Source of the DNA: Chloroflexota bacterium | Lineage (GTDB): Bacteria > Chloroflexota > Dormibacteria > CF-121 | DNA length: 25,296 bases | Assembly: GCA_005880605.1 (NCBI GenBank) | Contig: VBIS01000089.1 | Coordinates: 1 to 25,296, forward strand | Direction: 5' to 3' | Part shown: piece by piece, positions 7,399 to 14,827 of the stretch | Numbering within the stretch: the first letter of the stretch is position 1 | How the letters are laid out: each line of letters starts with the position of its first letter | Position numbers and translations under genes: made by a program | Notes under the pieces: generated by a model | What the model saw: the letters and a program-made list of their open reading frames with translations, nothing else | The model's database searches: none | What the model was told of the DNA's origin: nothing

Positions 7399-8712
7399 TT
7401 ATCTACCCCCACCCCGACCCTCCCCGGCAAGCGGAGGGAGATCAAAAGTGGCTAGGACACCAGGGGCGGCGCTGAGCTCCAGGTCGGGATCATCGGTGCA
7501 GCGCTCACAGGCCGCGTTTGTCGGCCCACCGTTCAGCTCGTAGTGTCCGTCGTTCCAAGGACAGAACGCGTCGCGAACGCGAAGCACCAGCCGCCCCTCG
7601 ACGGCATAGCGGCGGCCCGCCAGCGCGCGCGCGACGTCGACCAACCGCAGCCAGAGGCCATCCTCGACCCGCGTCCTCGGCTGACGGGCGTCGGCCAGCA
7701 AGAAGCGTAGCGGCTCATCGACCGGTCGCATCTCGGCGGCCACGCGGGCGATCAGGTCCACCTCGAGGACGTACCGCCAGAGGGCCGCATAAGCGTCAGC
7801 GGAGGCAGCAATCAAGGATTCCAGCCGCAGCGTGCCGTTGGGACCCGATGGGTCCCACTCCATTTTGATCCGATAGAGGGCAAACCCAGCCGGCTTGCCC
7901 TCGACCTCGTAGATCACCCGGTACTGCGGACTGAAACCCTGGCGGGAGAATTCGAGATCCGCAAGCAGATTGCGCCACCAGCGCGCGTCGAGGGTGAGCA
8001 TACCGGGCTGCGTCGGCTGCACCTCGGCCCAGACCTGGGTGAAGGCATCGACCGCGGCCGGGACGTCCACCATCACGACGCGACCGCGGGCCGAGGATGG
8101 TTTCGAGAAAGTGGCGTTTGCGCGCTTGATCTCGATCTCCGCCATGTAGGTGGCCAGGCCGTAACCGAAGCGACCGTAGATCGCCGCCTCGGAGGCGTAG
8201 AGCGCCGCCAGCGGCTCGCCCCGTTGATGCATGTCATCGATCTGGCGCCGCATCATCGCCGTCAGTAGGCCTCGGCGTCGGTGGGTGGCGGCGACCCCGA
8301 CCCGCGTCACCCCGCCGCATGCCAGCGATTCGCCGCCCGGCACCGCCATCTGGTAGGAAAAGATCCCAGCCGTGCCGACAACCTGCCGGCCGTCGAACAC
8401 CGCCAGCGTCCGGTCGAACTCGAGCGTTTCTCTCGAGACGGCGAGCTCTTCGTCGGTGGGGAGGGCTGACCCAAAGGCGCGGCGGAGCAGGGTGCTATAG
8501 GCGCGCTGCTCCTCGGGCCGGATCGGCCTGAGCTCGAGACCCGCCGGTATTCCTATGGCTGGACCAGCGCCAGGGCTCGGCAGGGGCTCCCCGATCCTTT
8601 CACCAGCTTCAGTGGCGCCACCACCAGCACCGCGCCGGTGGCCGGCAGCTTGGCCAGGTTCGCCAGCTGCGTCAGACCGTACTTGTTGGCGCCGAGGAGG
8701 AACTGGTGACAC
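7399..8712 (-). CDS. eis: Eis-like GNAT N-acetyltransferase
   Basis: An Eis-family protein: an N-terminal GNAT fold, a second GNAT-like part, and a C-terminal SCP2-like domain. The acetyl-CoA loop is visible in GVTRVGVAATHRRRGLLTAM, and ASEAAIYGRFGYGLAT matches the Eis active-site tyrosine region (Y126 of the mycobacterial enzyme by my alignment). Family members acetylate amines, including aminoglycosides and protein lysines. Homology starts near 8541, but there is no in-frame ATG, GTG or TTG between 8712 and about 8400. So either the start at 8712 is used with a 160-base overlap of the cyclase gene, or an ATA, ATC or CTG near 8556 is used. The last 14 residues (LPPLAGEGRGGGR-like) are encoded by a REP-like repeat, which moves the C-terminal carboxylate. 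Confidence 0.85.
   Translation of the reverse strand: MSPVPPRRQQVRSDAAGEPGQAAGHRRGAGGGATEAGERIGEPLPSPGAGPAIGIPAGLELRPIRPEEQRAYSTLLRRAFGSALPTDEELAVSRETLEFDRTLAVFDGRQVVGTAGIFSYQMAVPGGESLACGGVTRVGVAATHRRRGLLTAMMRRQIDDMHQRGEPLAALYASEAAIYGRFGYGLATYMAEIEIKRANATFSKPSSARGRVVMVDVPAAVDAFTQVWAEVQPTQPGMLTLDARWWRNLLADLEFSRQGFSPQYRVIYEVEGKPAGFALYRIKMEWDPSGPNGTLRLESLIAASADAYAALWRYVLEVDLIARVAAEMRPVDEPLRFLLADARQPRTRVEDGLWLRLVDVARALAGRRYAVEGRLVLRVRDAFCPWNDGHYELNGGPTNAACERCTDDPDLELSAAPGVLATFDLPPLAGEGRGGGR
7406..7440. repeat. REP-like imperfect hairpin, copy 1
   Basis: A C-rich lead (CCCCCACCCCGA) is followed by an imperfect palindrome: CCCTCC at 7418-7423 pairs with GGAGGG at 7433-7438 around a CCGGCAAGC loop. 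A second copy with the same lead and a perfect stem lies at 24075-24107. It overlaps the 3' end of the Eis-like gene and the space before kynureninase. Confidence 0.55.
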
Positions 8713-9338
8713 GGAAATGGCGGGTTGAACGAATGGGCCGTCCCGGCGTCAGTCCCCACGGTCTCGACACCAACGCCGACAAAGGGACTCTCGTTGGCCA
8801 GCCATTGCGCCAGCTCGATGTCGATGCCTGGCGTATGCGGGCCGGTCTCGTTCGCATTGAGGAACGCCTTCTGGTCATTGGCGCGGGCATCCCACCCCGT
8901 TCGGTAGAGCAGCCAGGAGGCCTTCGGTAAGGCACCGTGCTGTCGCTCGAATGCCCGGATGTCGTTCAGGGTGAGCAGGTAATCGGGGTTGGCCTGGGCC
9001 TCCTTCGACTTGTCGATGACCACGGCCGGTCCGATCATCCGCTTGACCGGCACTTGGGAGACGTCGTCCTTGTCTTTGCCGGTGACCCAGTGGATGGGGG
9101 CGTCGAAGTGCGTGCCGGCGTGCTCGCCGCCCTCGAACCAGTTCCAGTACCAGGCCGGCCCCTTCTCGTCGTAGCGACTGATCTCGTGTGTCTTCCAGGC
9201 CGGGGTGTTAGCAAACGGCGGCGGAAGCTGGATCATCGGTGTCCGCTCCGAGAGCGGCTGAGTCAGGTCGATGATGTCGATCGAACCGGAGATGAGGCCC
9301 TCGACGAAGGGTGCGAGCGTGTCGACTCTCGTGCTCAT
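8553..9338 (-). CDS. Cyclase-family metal-dependent hydrolase (kynurenine formamidase / isatin hydrolase type)
   Basis: A 261-residue protein with the cyclase-family metal signature H73-A-G-T-H77-F-D79-A-P-I-H83 (HxGTHxDxPxH) after a typical DLTQPLSERTPM opening. The family includes bacterial kynurenine formamidase KynB (about 210 residues), which makes kynurenine from N-formylkynurenine, and the longer isatin hydrolases, which open the indole-2,3-dione ring. The length here is closer to the latter, but the operon with kynureninase suits either. The start is ATG at 9338 with GGAGG at 9349-9345 overlapping the end of the TPP beta-subunit gene. It is probably cytoplasmic, with no signal peptide. 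Confidence 0.85.
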   Translation of the reverse strand: MSTRVDTLAPFVEGLISGSIDIIDLTQPLSERTPMIQLPPPFANTPAWKTHEISRYDEKGPAWYWNWFEGGEHAGTHFDAPIHWVTGKDKDDVSQVPVKRMIGPAVVIDKSKEAQANPDYLLTLNDIRAFERQHGALPKASWLLYRTGWDARANDQKAFLNANETGPHTPGIDIELAQWLANESPFVGVGVETVGTDAGTAHSFNPPFPCHQFLLGANKYGLTQLANLAKLPATGAVLVVAPLKLVKGSGSPCRALALVQP

Positions 9339-9339
9339 T

Positions 9340-10014
9340 TCATTCCTCCAGTGATTTCAGCGCCGGGATCGTCGTCGGCTGTTGTTTCGTGATGCGGGTC
9401 GGGCGGCGCAGTTCCCGCTTGTCTTTGGGCGGTTGCTGCAGCGCCCGAGGGAATTCGAAGCGGTTCTCCAGCATGTGGACGTCCATCAGAAAGCTCTTCG
9501 GCATCTCGGCCTCGACCTTGGCGACGACACAGCTCAGCTCGTCGCCGTTGATGGCGCCGAGGGCCGCTTCCTCGAAGTCCTCCATCTCCCGGACCAACTG
9601 CGCCCGCGGGTAACCGGCCGCCCTGGCGATCCCGGCCAGGTCGCTGCCGGTCGAGGTGGCGGTGGTGAACCATTTGTAGCCGCCGGGCGCCCCGCCACCG
9701 ACGGAGAGCAGGGTCTCATTGTCGAAGATCAGGTGCACCAGGTTCTTCGGTCGCGAGCGGGCCATGGTCGTCAGCCCACCCAGGTTCATCAGGACTGAGC
9801 CGTCGCCATCGATCACGACCACTTTTCGATTGGGCTGTGAGAGGGCGATGCCCAGTCCGATCGAGGAGGCGAGCCCCATCGCGTGCTCGAGGTAGAAGAA
9901 GTTGGCGCGATGGCCGAGCGAGTAGAGCTCCGCGGCAACCGCGCCCATGATGGTGACAACCGCGCAGTCCTCGAGCTCCGGATAGATGGCCTTGAGGCAA
10001 TCGATCCGTTTCAC
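9340..10014 (-). CDS. TPP-dependent decarboxylase beta subunit (ComE / phosphonopyruvate-sulfopyruvate decarboxylase-like)
   Basis: A 224-residue C-terminal (PP) half of a split thiamine-diphosphate decarboxylase. The TPP/Mg motif is visible as GDGS at 70-73 with the paired Asn at about 99 (IFDNE); the LEHAMGLASSIGLGIAL helix precedes it. In sulfopyruvate and phosphonopyruvate decarboxylases this half works with a separate pyrimidine-binding half. The GTG start at 10014 overlaps the alpha-subunit stop by four bases (GTGA), giving tight coupling for a 1:1 complex. A basic tail of about 45 residues (KDKRELRRPTRITKQQ) extends past the usual fold. The substrate should be a 2-oxo acid; which one is unknown. 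Confidence 0.85.
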   Translation of the reverse strand: MKRIDCLKAIYPELEDCAVVTIMGAVAAELYSLGHRANFFYLEHAMGLASSIGLGIALSQPNRKVVVIDGDGSVLMNLGGLTTMARSRPKNLVHLIFDNETLLSVGGGAPGGYKWFTTATSTGSDLAGIARAAGYPRAQLVREMEDFEEAALGAINGDELSCVVAKVEAEMPKSFLMDVHMLENRFEFPRALQQPPKDKRELRRPTRITKQQPTTIPALKSLEE

Positions 10015-10529
10015 TTCGGCTCCTCCCACATCAGGTCGCGTTGGAGCAGCAGCGCCACCGGCGAGAGCGAGCTCTGCGCCAGCGACATCGCCTTCGCCAT
10101 CTTTGGCTCGACGTCGTCAGGGCGGCTCAGGTCGTCGTGGGCAATATGCAGCGCATCAAGCACCGGTCGCGTATATTTGCCCCCCTCGGTTTGCCAGGGG
10201 TCCTTTTCGCCGAAGGTGCCGCGATCCGTGATCAGCATCAACAGTGGAATCTTGTAGAGGAGCGAAACCCCGACGATGCCGTTGATCGCCTGCAGGAAGC
10301 CGTGGTTCTGCATCAGCATGGCGGATTTGACCCCGGCAAAATGCGCGCCGGCCGAGATGCCCACGCCCTCTTCCTCCTTGGCCAGCCGAACCAGCGTCAT
10401 CTCGGGATCGTCGTCGGCGATCCGGATCAGGTGCACCAGCCAGGTCTCGGGCAGGGCGCTGACAAGCCTGACGCCCACCCCCTTCATGGCGTCGTAGACC
10501 AGCTGCGAGTTGGCTACAGAGACCGGCAC
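10011..10529 (-). CDS. TPP-dependent decarboxylase alpha subunit (ComD-like)
   Basis: A 172-residue N-terminal (PYR) half of the split TPP decarboxylase. The cofactor-activating glutamate lies in LAKEEEGVGISAGAH (49-63), followed by MLMQNHGFLQAINGIVG and LITDRGTFGEKDPWQ, as in ComD and the N-terminal half of phosphonopyruvate decarboxylase. I chose GTG at 10529 (reading VPVSVANSQL), which has a GGGAGGGG site about seven bases upstream; the longer reading to 10598 adds an unlikely N-terminus. It is the first gene of the minus-strand operon that continues with the beta subunit, cyclase, Eis-like protein, kynureninase and membrane protein. It is divergent from the BNR-repeat lipoprotein across 74 bases. 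Confidence 0.85.
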   Translation of the reverse strand: MPVSVANSQLVYDAMKGVGVRLVSALPETWLVHLIRIADDDPEMTLVRLAKEEEGVGISAGAHFAGVKSAMLMQNHGFLQAINGIVGVSLLYKIPLLMLITDRGTFGEKDPWQTEGGKYTRPVLDALHIAHDDLSRPDDVEPKMAKAMSLAQSSLSPVALLLQRDLMWEEPK

Positions 10530-10603
10530 ATCAACACCCCTCCCAAGGCTCGAGACGGATTGTAAGCCGTAACCAGTGGGGCCTCTCCCAAGTTGCAAGG
10601 AAC

Positions 10604-11845
10604 GTGGCCAAGATCATGTCCGGGCTGTGCGTGACCGCGGTCGCGCTGGTATCGGTTGGCTGCGGCCAGTCGGCGGCATCGGCGCCGAGCCTCAAGCAAA
10701 CTCAGACTCCCGCGACGAGCGTTCCAGGATCATCCGGCGCGCTTTCGCTTGCGCACCTGCGCATGGTCAATGCGACCACCGGCTGGGCGGTTGCCGTCCC
10801 GGGCGACGGCGGGGGTTTGGGTCACCTCGTCCGGACGAATGATGCCGGGGGTCACTGGCGCGCCATCGGCTTGCCGTCCAGTCTGAACACCCCGAACGTC
10901 AGCGCCGTCGATTTTCATGACGAGGCACATGTATGGGTGCTCGTCGTGCTTGGGGCCGAAAGCACGGCCAGCCACGAGTCGGCCGTGGTCGCATCGACCG
11001 CAGACGGTGGCGCTCACTGGGACACGACGCCGAAATTCGCGATTGACGGAAGTGGATCTGGTATCCAGTTCATCGATGCTGGCCACGGCTGGGTGTTCGG
11101 CACGCCGAGTGCGGGTGGCGCGATTGGTGCCGCTGACACGACGCTTTATCGAACGACCGACGGCGGCGCCCACTGGCTGGCCATCAAACCGGCGAGCGAA
11201 GTCCGCGGGGATCCGGCGGTGGTCCCCGGCCTGCCCGAGGCCTGCCCAATGGGTGGGCCGATTGGACAGCCCACGTTTGCCGACGTGCAGACCGGGTGGC
11301 TTGGCGCCTTTTGTGCTCGGCCCTTCTTGTACGTGACGCACGACGGCGGTCGAACCTGGTCACCGCAGAACATTCCGGCCTTCCCCGGACCGGGTTCGCC
11401 AGCGCCGCTGTACAACGTCGATTCCCTTGCACGGCTGTCAGGAACCGACGTCGTCTTCGTCCTCCATCGTGGCGTCACAACCGGTGCGAACGCGCTGCAG
11501 GAGTCCGCGATCTACCTGACGCGTGACGCGGGAGGCTCCTGGACCACCCGTCGGCTGCCCGCAGCGGAGCTTGCGGCCGACTTTGTCGATCCTATGCACG
11601 GGTGGATGATTGGCGCAGGACCGGGCGGCGACACCGGCGTGCGCTCCCTTTACGTGACCGCGGACGGTTGGCGGACCTGGCGATTGGCCAATGGGCCGGC
11701 AGAATTCTTCGCGCGCGAGGTGAGCTTCGGCGACCTATCGACCGGCTTGGTCGCCGTCCCCGCCATCAGGGACCAACTCCCGGAGCTTCACCGAACGACC
11801 GACGGCGGGTTTACCTGGGCCCGCATCGCTACCGTCGTCAGCTGA
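10604..11845 (+). CDS. Secreted BNR/Asp-box beta-propeller protein, probable lipoprotein
   Basis: A 413-residue exported protein. A hydrophobic signal segment (about residues 4-19) ends in VSVGC with Cys20, a slightly imperfect lipobox. It is followed by a Ser/Thr/Pro/Ala-rich linker, and then by at least seven Asp-box motifs of the pattern TxDGGxxW: TNDAGGHW, STADGGAHW, RTTDGGAHW, VTHDGGRTW, LTRDAGGSW, VTADGWRTW and RTTDGGFTW. These build a beta-propeller related to the YCF48/HCF136 and sialidase-type folds. No sialidase catalytic residues stand out, so a binding or scaffold role is more likely. The start is GTG at 10604 or ATG at 10616. It sits alone on the plus strand, divergent from the TPP decarboxylase operon. 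Confidence 0.8.
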   Translation: MAKIMSGLCVTAVALVSVGCGQSAASAPSLKQTQTPATSVPGSSGALSLAHLRMVNATTGWAVAVPGDGGGLGHLVRTNDAGGHWRAIGLPSSLNTPNVSAVDFHDEAHVWVLVVLGAESTASHESAVVASTADGGAHWDTTPKFAIDGSGSGIQFIDAGHGWVFGTPSAGGAIGAADTTLYRTTDGGAHWLAIKPASEVRGDPAVVPGLPEACPMGGPIGQPTFADVQTGWLGAFCARPFLYVTHDGGRTWSPQNIPAFPGPGSPAPLYNVDSLARLSGTDVVFVLHRGVTTGANALQESAIYLTRDAGGSWTTRRLPAAELAADFVDPMHGWMIGAGPGGDTGVRSLYVTADGWRTWRLANGPAEFFAREVSFGDLSTGLVAVPAIRDQLPELHRTTDGGFTWARIATVVS

Positions 11846-11861
11846 CGCCGGCCTGACGACG
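11833..11861 (+). terminator. Hairpin at the end of the BNR-protein gene
   Basis: CGTCGTCAG at 11833-11841 is inverted as CTGACGACG at 11853-11861 with an 11-base loop; the stop codon lies inside. It has no U-run, so it is only a possible terminator or mRNA-stabilising hairpin. Confidence 0.3.
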
Positions 11862-11884
11862 CGCGCAGGCTGCGGACCGCCCGT

Positions 11885-13273
11885 ATGATGGTGGCCGTGC
11901 AGGTCCTGGGCAGCATCCTGGAGGCCGTCGGGCACACGCCGCTGGTGCGGCTCTCGCGCATCACCGCCGGGCTTCGCCCGACCATTCTGGCCAAGGTCGA
12001 GACGCTCAACCCGGGAGGAAGCGTCAAGGACCGGATCGGGCTGCGGATGATCGAGGACGCCGAACGGAGCGGCCAGCTGAAGCCCGGTGGCACCATCGTC
12101 GAGCCCACCTCCGGCAACACCGGTCACGCGCTGGCGATCGCGGCCGCGATCCGCGGCTACCGCATGATCTTCGTGATGGCCGACAAACAATCGCCGGAAA
12201 AGATCGCGTTGCTGCGCGCCTACGGAGCGGAAGTCGTGGTCTGCCCGACCGCGGTGCCGCGCGACTCGCCGGAGAGCTACTACTCCGTGGCTGAACGGCT
12301 CAGCCGCGAAATCCCAGGCGCCTTCCAGCCGAATCAATATTTCAACCAGGCGAATCCGCGCTCGCACTACGAAACGACCGGCCCCGAAATCTGGGATCAA
12401 ACGGATGGAACAGTCGACGTCGTAGTGGGCGGCCTGGGGACGGGCGGCACCATGACCGGCATCGCCCGCTACCTCAAGGAGAAGAAAAAGTCGGTGATGA
12501 TCGTCGGCGCCGACCCGGAGGGATCGCTCTACTCGGGCGACACCATCAAGCCATACAAGGTGGAGGGGATTGGCGAAGACTTCATTCCCGGCACCATCGA
12601 CCTGAAGCTGATCGACCGTATCGTGCAGGTCAACGACCGCGACTCCTTTCTGATGGCGCGCCGGATCACACGCGAGGAGGGGATCCTGGTGGGTGGTTCG
12701 TCCGGCACCGCGATGAAGGCGGCGATCGACGTGGCGCGGGACCTCGATGAAAAGACCTTGATGGTTGTCATCCTGCCGGACACCGGCCGTAACAACCTGA
12801 GCAAGATCTACAACGACGAGTGGATGCGGCAAAACGGCTTCTTCGAGCGCTTTCCGCGCCAGCTCGTGCACGACGTGGTCGCCACCCGCGAGCGCGAGAT
12901 GCCCGAATTGATCACGGTGTCGTCGAAAGAAAAGGTTGGCCGCGCCATCGACCTGCTTCAGGAGTACGGGATCTCGCAGATGCCCGTCACCGAGGACGGC
13001 GGCGGGCCGGGCAAGCGGCTGGTGGGAAGCATCCAGGAGCGCTCGCTGCTCGACCGTGTCTACCGCGACCCAGGTCTGATCGACACCACGGTCGGTGCCG
13101 CGATGGACGGGCCCTTCCCGACGATCGCCGCCGGGGCGCACGTCGACGAAGCCTTCAGCACACTGCTCGCCGGTGCGACCGCGCTGGTGGTAATGGACGC
13201 GGAGCGGCCGGTGGGCATCATCACCCGTCTCGATCTCCTCGAGTTCATGGCGCACACGCGCGCCTCCAGGTGA
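11885..13273 (+). CDS. cbs: Cystathionine beta-synthase with C-terminal CBS domain pair
   Basis: A 462-residue PLP enzyme that condenses serine (or O-acetylserine) with homocysteine to cystathionine. The PLP lysine is K48 in LNPGGSVKDRIG. The cofactor-phosphate loop appears as GGLGTGGTMTG, and the PTSGNTGHALA substrate loop is present. After the catalytic core (to about residue 340) come two CBS repeats, LITVSSKEKVGRAIDLLQEYGI and TVGAAMDGPFPTI to the end. In related enzymes these bind adenosyl ligands and tune activity. No haem-binding N-terminal extension is present, as usual for bacteria. The ATG at 11885 has no visible Shine-Dalgarno. The stop overlaps the cystathionine gamma-lyase GTG by four bases, so the two make a reverse transsulfuration operon. 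Confidence 0.92.
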   Translation: MMVAVQVLGSILEAVGHTPLVRLSRITAGLRPTILAKVETLNPGGSVKDRIGLRMIEDAERSGQLKPGGTIVEPTSGNTGHALAIAAAIRGYRMIFVMADKQSPEKIALLRAYGAEVVVCPTAVPRDSPESYYSVAERLSREIPGAFQPNQYFNQANPRSHYETTGPEIWDQTDGTVDVVVGGLGTGGTMTGIARYLKEKKKSVMIVGADPEGSLYSGDTIKPYKVEGIGEDFIPGTIDLKLIDRIVQVNDRDSFLMARRITREEGILVGGSSGTAMKAAIDVARDLDEKTLMVVILPDTGRNNLSKIYNDEWMRQNGFFERFPRQLVHDVVATREREMPELITVSSKEKVGRAIDLLQEYGISQMPVTEDGGGPGKRLVGSIQERSLLDRVYRDPGLIDTTVGAAMDGPFPTIAAGAHVDEAFSTLLAGATALVVMDAERPVGIITRLDLLEFMAHTRASR

Positions 13274-14430
13274 GCGCCGAAGGCACGCCCGGGTTCTCCA
13301 CCCGGGCGATTCATTCGGGGCAGAAACCGGATCCGACCACGGGCGCGGTCGTGGTGCCGATCTATCAGACCTCGACCTTCGCCCAGGACGCCGTGGGGAA
13401 GCACCGCGGCTATGAGTACGCACGTACCGGCAACCCGACCCGGGCGGCGCTGGAGCAGTGCATCGCGGCCCTCGAGGGCGGCCGCCACGGCCTCGCCTTT
13501 GCCTCGGGCATGGCCGCCGAGTCGACCGTCATGCAGCTGCTCAAGCCGGGTGATCACACCATCGCGATGGATGACCTATACGGGGGAACCTACCGCATCT
13601 TCCGTCGTGTCCTCGAACCGATGGGCCTGACCTTTTCCTTCGTCGATGGGTCAGACTTGAAGGCGGTCGAGGCGGCGATGACGGACCGCACCCGCCTCGT
13701 CTGGATCGAATCACCGACCAACCCGCTCCTCAAACTGGTCGACATCGCCGCGGTCAGTAAGGTGGCGCACGCGCACCAGGCCACCGTCGTGGTCGATAAC
13801 ACCTTCATGAGCCCCTACTTTCAGCGTCCGCTTTCGCTGGGCGCCGACATCGTGGTGCACAGTGCCACCAAGTACCTGGGTGGGCACAGTGACGTCATCG
13901 GTGGAACGATGGTGGTCGACCGCGAGGACCTGTTCGAGCGCCTGGCGTTCTTGCAAAACGCGGTCGGTGGTGTCGCGGGGCCGATGGATGCCTGGCTGGT
14001 GCTGCGTGGCCTCAAAACCCTCGCCCTGCGGATGCGCGAGCACGATCGGAATGCGCGCCTGGTCGCGGCCTTCTTGAACGACCATCCCAAGGTGGCGCGC
14101 GTCTTCTATCCGGGCTTGCCGAGTAATCCGCAGCGTGAGCTGGCGCAGCGCCAGATGTCTGGCTTCGGCGGCATGATCTCCTTCGAGGTCAAGGGCGGGC
14201 TGGAGCCGGCCCGGCGGGTCGTCGAGCGGACCCAGCTGTTCACCCTGGCGGAGAGCCTGGGCGGCGTCGAGTCGCTGATCGAGCTGCCGGCGGCGATGAC
14301 GCACGCCTCGATACCGGCTGAAACGCGTCGAGCACACGGAGTCGCCGACGGGCTGGTCCGGATCTCTGTCGGTATCGAGGACGTCGCCGATCTGATCTCA
14401 GACCTTGACCGGGCACTGGCCGAGGCATGA
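13270..14430 (+). CDS. Cystathionine gamma-lyase / cystathionine gamma-synthase family
   Basis: A 386-residue Cys/Met-metabolism PLP enzyme. It shows YEYARTGNPTR (48-58), the ASGMAA loop (78-83), VVDNTF with the PLP Asp (about 174-179) and SATKYLGGHSD with Schiff-base Lys201. The start is the GTG that overlaps the CBS stop by four bases. Next to cystathionine beta-synthase the likely job is cystathionine gamma-lyase, giving cysteine, 2-oxobutyrate and ammonia. Sequence alone does not rule out gamma-synthase activity. Length and motifs are complete. Confidence 0.92.
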   Translation: MSAEGTPGFSTRAIHSGQKPDPTTGAVVVPIYQTSTFAQDAVGKHRGYEYARTGNPTRAALEQCIAALEGGRHGLAFASGMAAESTVMQLLKPGDHTIAMDDLYGGTYRIFRRVLEPMGLTFSFVDGSDLKAVEAAMTDRTRLVWIESPTNPLLKLVDIAAVSKVAHAHQATVVVDNTFMSPYFQRPLSLGADIVVHSATKYLGGHSDVIGGTMVVDREDLFERLAFLQNAVGGVAGPMDAWLVLRGLKTLALRMREHDRNARLVAAFLNDHPKVARVFYPGLPSNPQRELAQRQMSGFGGMISFEVKGGLEPARRVVERTQLFTLAESLGGVESLIELPAAMTHASIPAETRRAHGVADGLVRISVGIEDVADLISDLDRALAEA

Positions 14431-14455
14431 AGCTCAGCCATAAGGAGGCGATGCA

Positions 14456-14647
14456 ATGAAAGCTGTCGTGAACTTCTCGAACATCCTGGTCGCCATCATC
14501 CTGCTGCTCGTCGGGCTTGCGGTCTTCACCCGGCATCGGATCGCGTCGTATGTCGTCGGCGGTTTCATCATGGTGCTGGCGGCAATTAGTATCCTGGCGT
14601 TCCTCAAGATCCTCAACGTGTCGAGCGGCCCGATCAACATTGGTTAG
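14456..14647 (+). CDS. Small two-helix membrane protein
   Basis: A 63-residue protein with two hydrophobic helices (about residues 8-25 and 33-53) separated by a short basic turn, TRHRIAS. The ATG at 14456 has a good AAGGAGG site ending seven bases upstream. It follows cystathionine gamma-lyase by 25 bases and may be cotranscribed with it. The family is not recognised; it resembles the many small hydrophobic membrane peptides with no known function. A proline-rich stretch continues after its stop in another frame. Confidence 0.7.
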   Translation: MKAVVNFSNILVAIILLLVGLAVFTRHRIASYVVGGFIMVLAAISILAFLKILNVSSGPINIG

Positions 14648-14683
14648 GGAACCGCCGGCTCCGAGTGAACCGGAGCCGGTTCC
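14648..14683 (+). terminator. Hairpin downstream of the small membrane protein
   Basis: GGAACC (14648-14653) and GGCTCCG (14657-14663), separated by a three-base bulge, pair with CGGAGCCGGTTCC (14671-14683) around a seven-base loop: 13 base pairs, GC-rich. There is no U-tract, so termination is plausible but unproven. Confidence 0.4.
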
Positions 14684-14814
14684 CGGGACCAAACCACCGC
14701 CTCCGCCGCCCACCCCCGAGCGGCCGCCGCCGGTGCCCAAGCCGATTCGGCTAACCTGAGCCGCTCGTAACGTCCTCGTCACCCCTCGAAAGCTTCACGG
14801 CTCCGGAGCGAGGG

Positions 14815-14827
14815 TAGACTCGAATCG
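14815..14827 (+). promoter_or_regulatory. Candidate -10 element for leaderless ispH mRNA
   Basis: TAGACT at 14815-14820 lies seven bases before the ispH ATG, and there is no Shine-Dalgarno. TTCACG at 14794-14799 is a weak -35 with 15-base spacing. Transcription would begin at or next to the start codon. Confidence 0.4.

Noticed and set aside
12820..13269. N-terminal 150-codon extension of the cystathionine gamma-lyase frame
   Set aside because: It lies inside the CBS gene in another frame; family homology starts at the GTG at 13270.
11735..13423. Minus-strand 562-codon open frame opposite cystathionine beta-synthase
   Set aside because: Arg/Asp/His-rich antisense shadow; the plus strand encodes a complete CBS enzyme and the start of the gamma-lyase.
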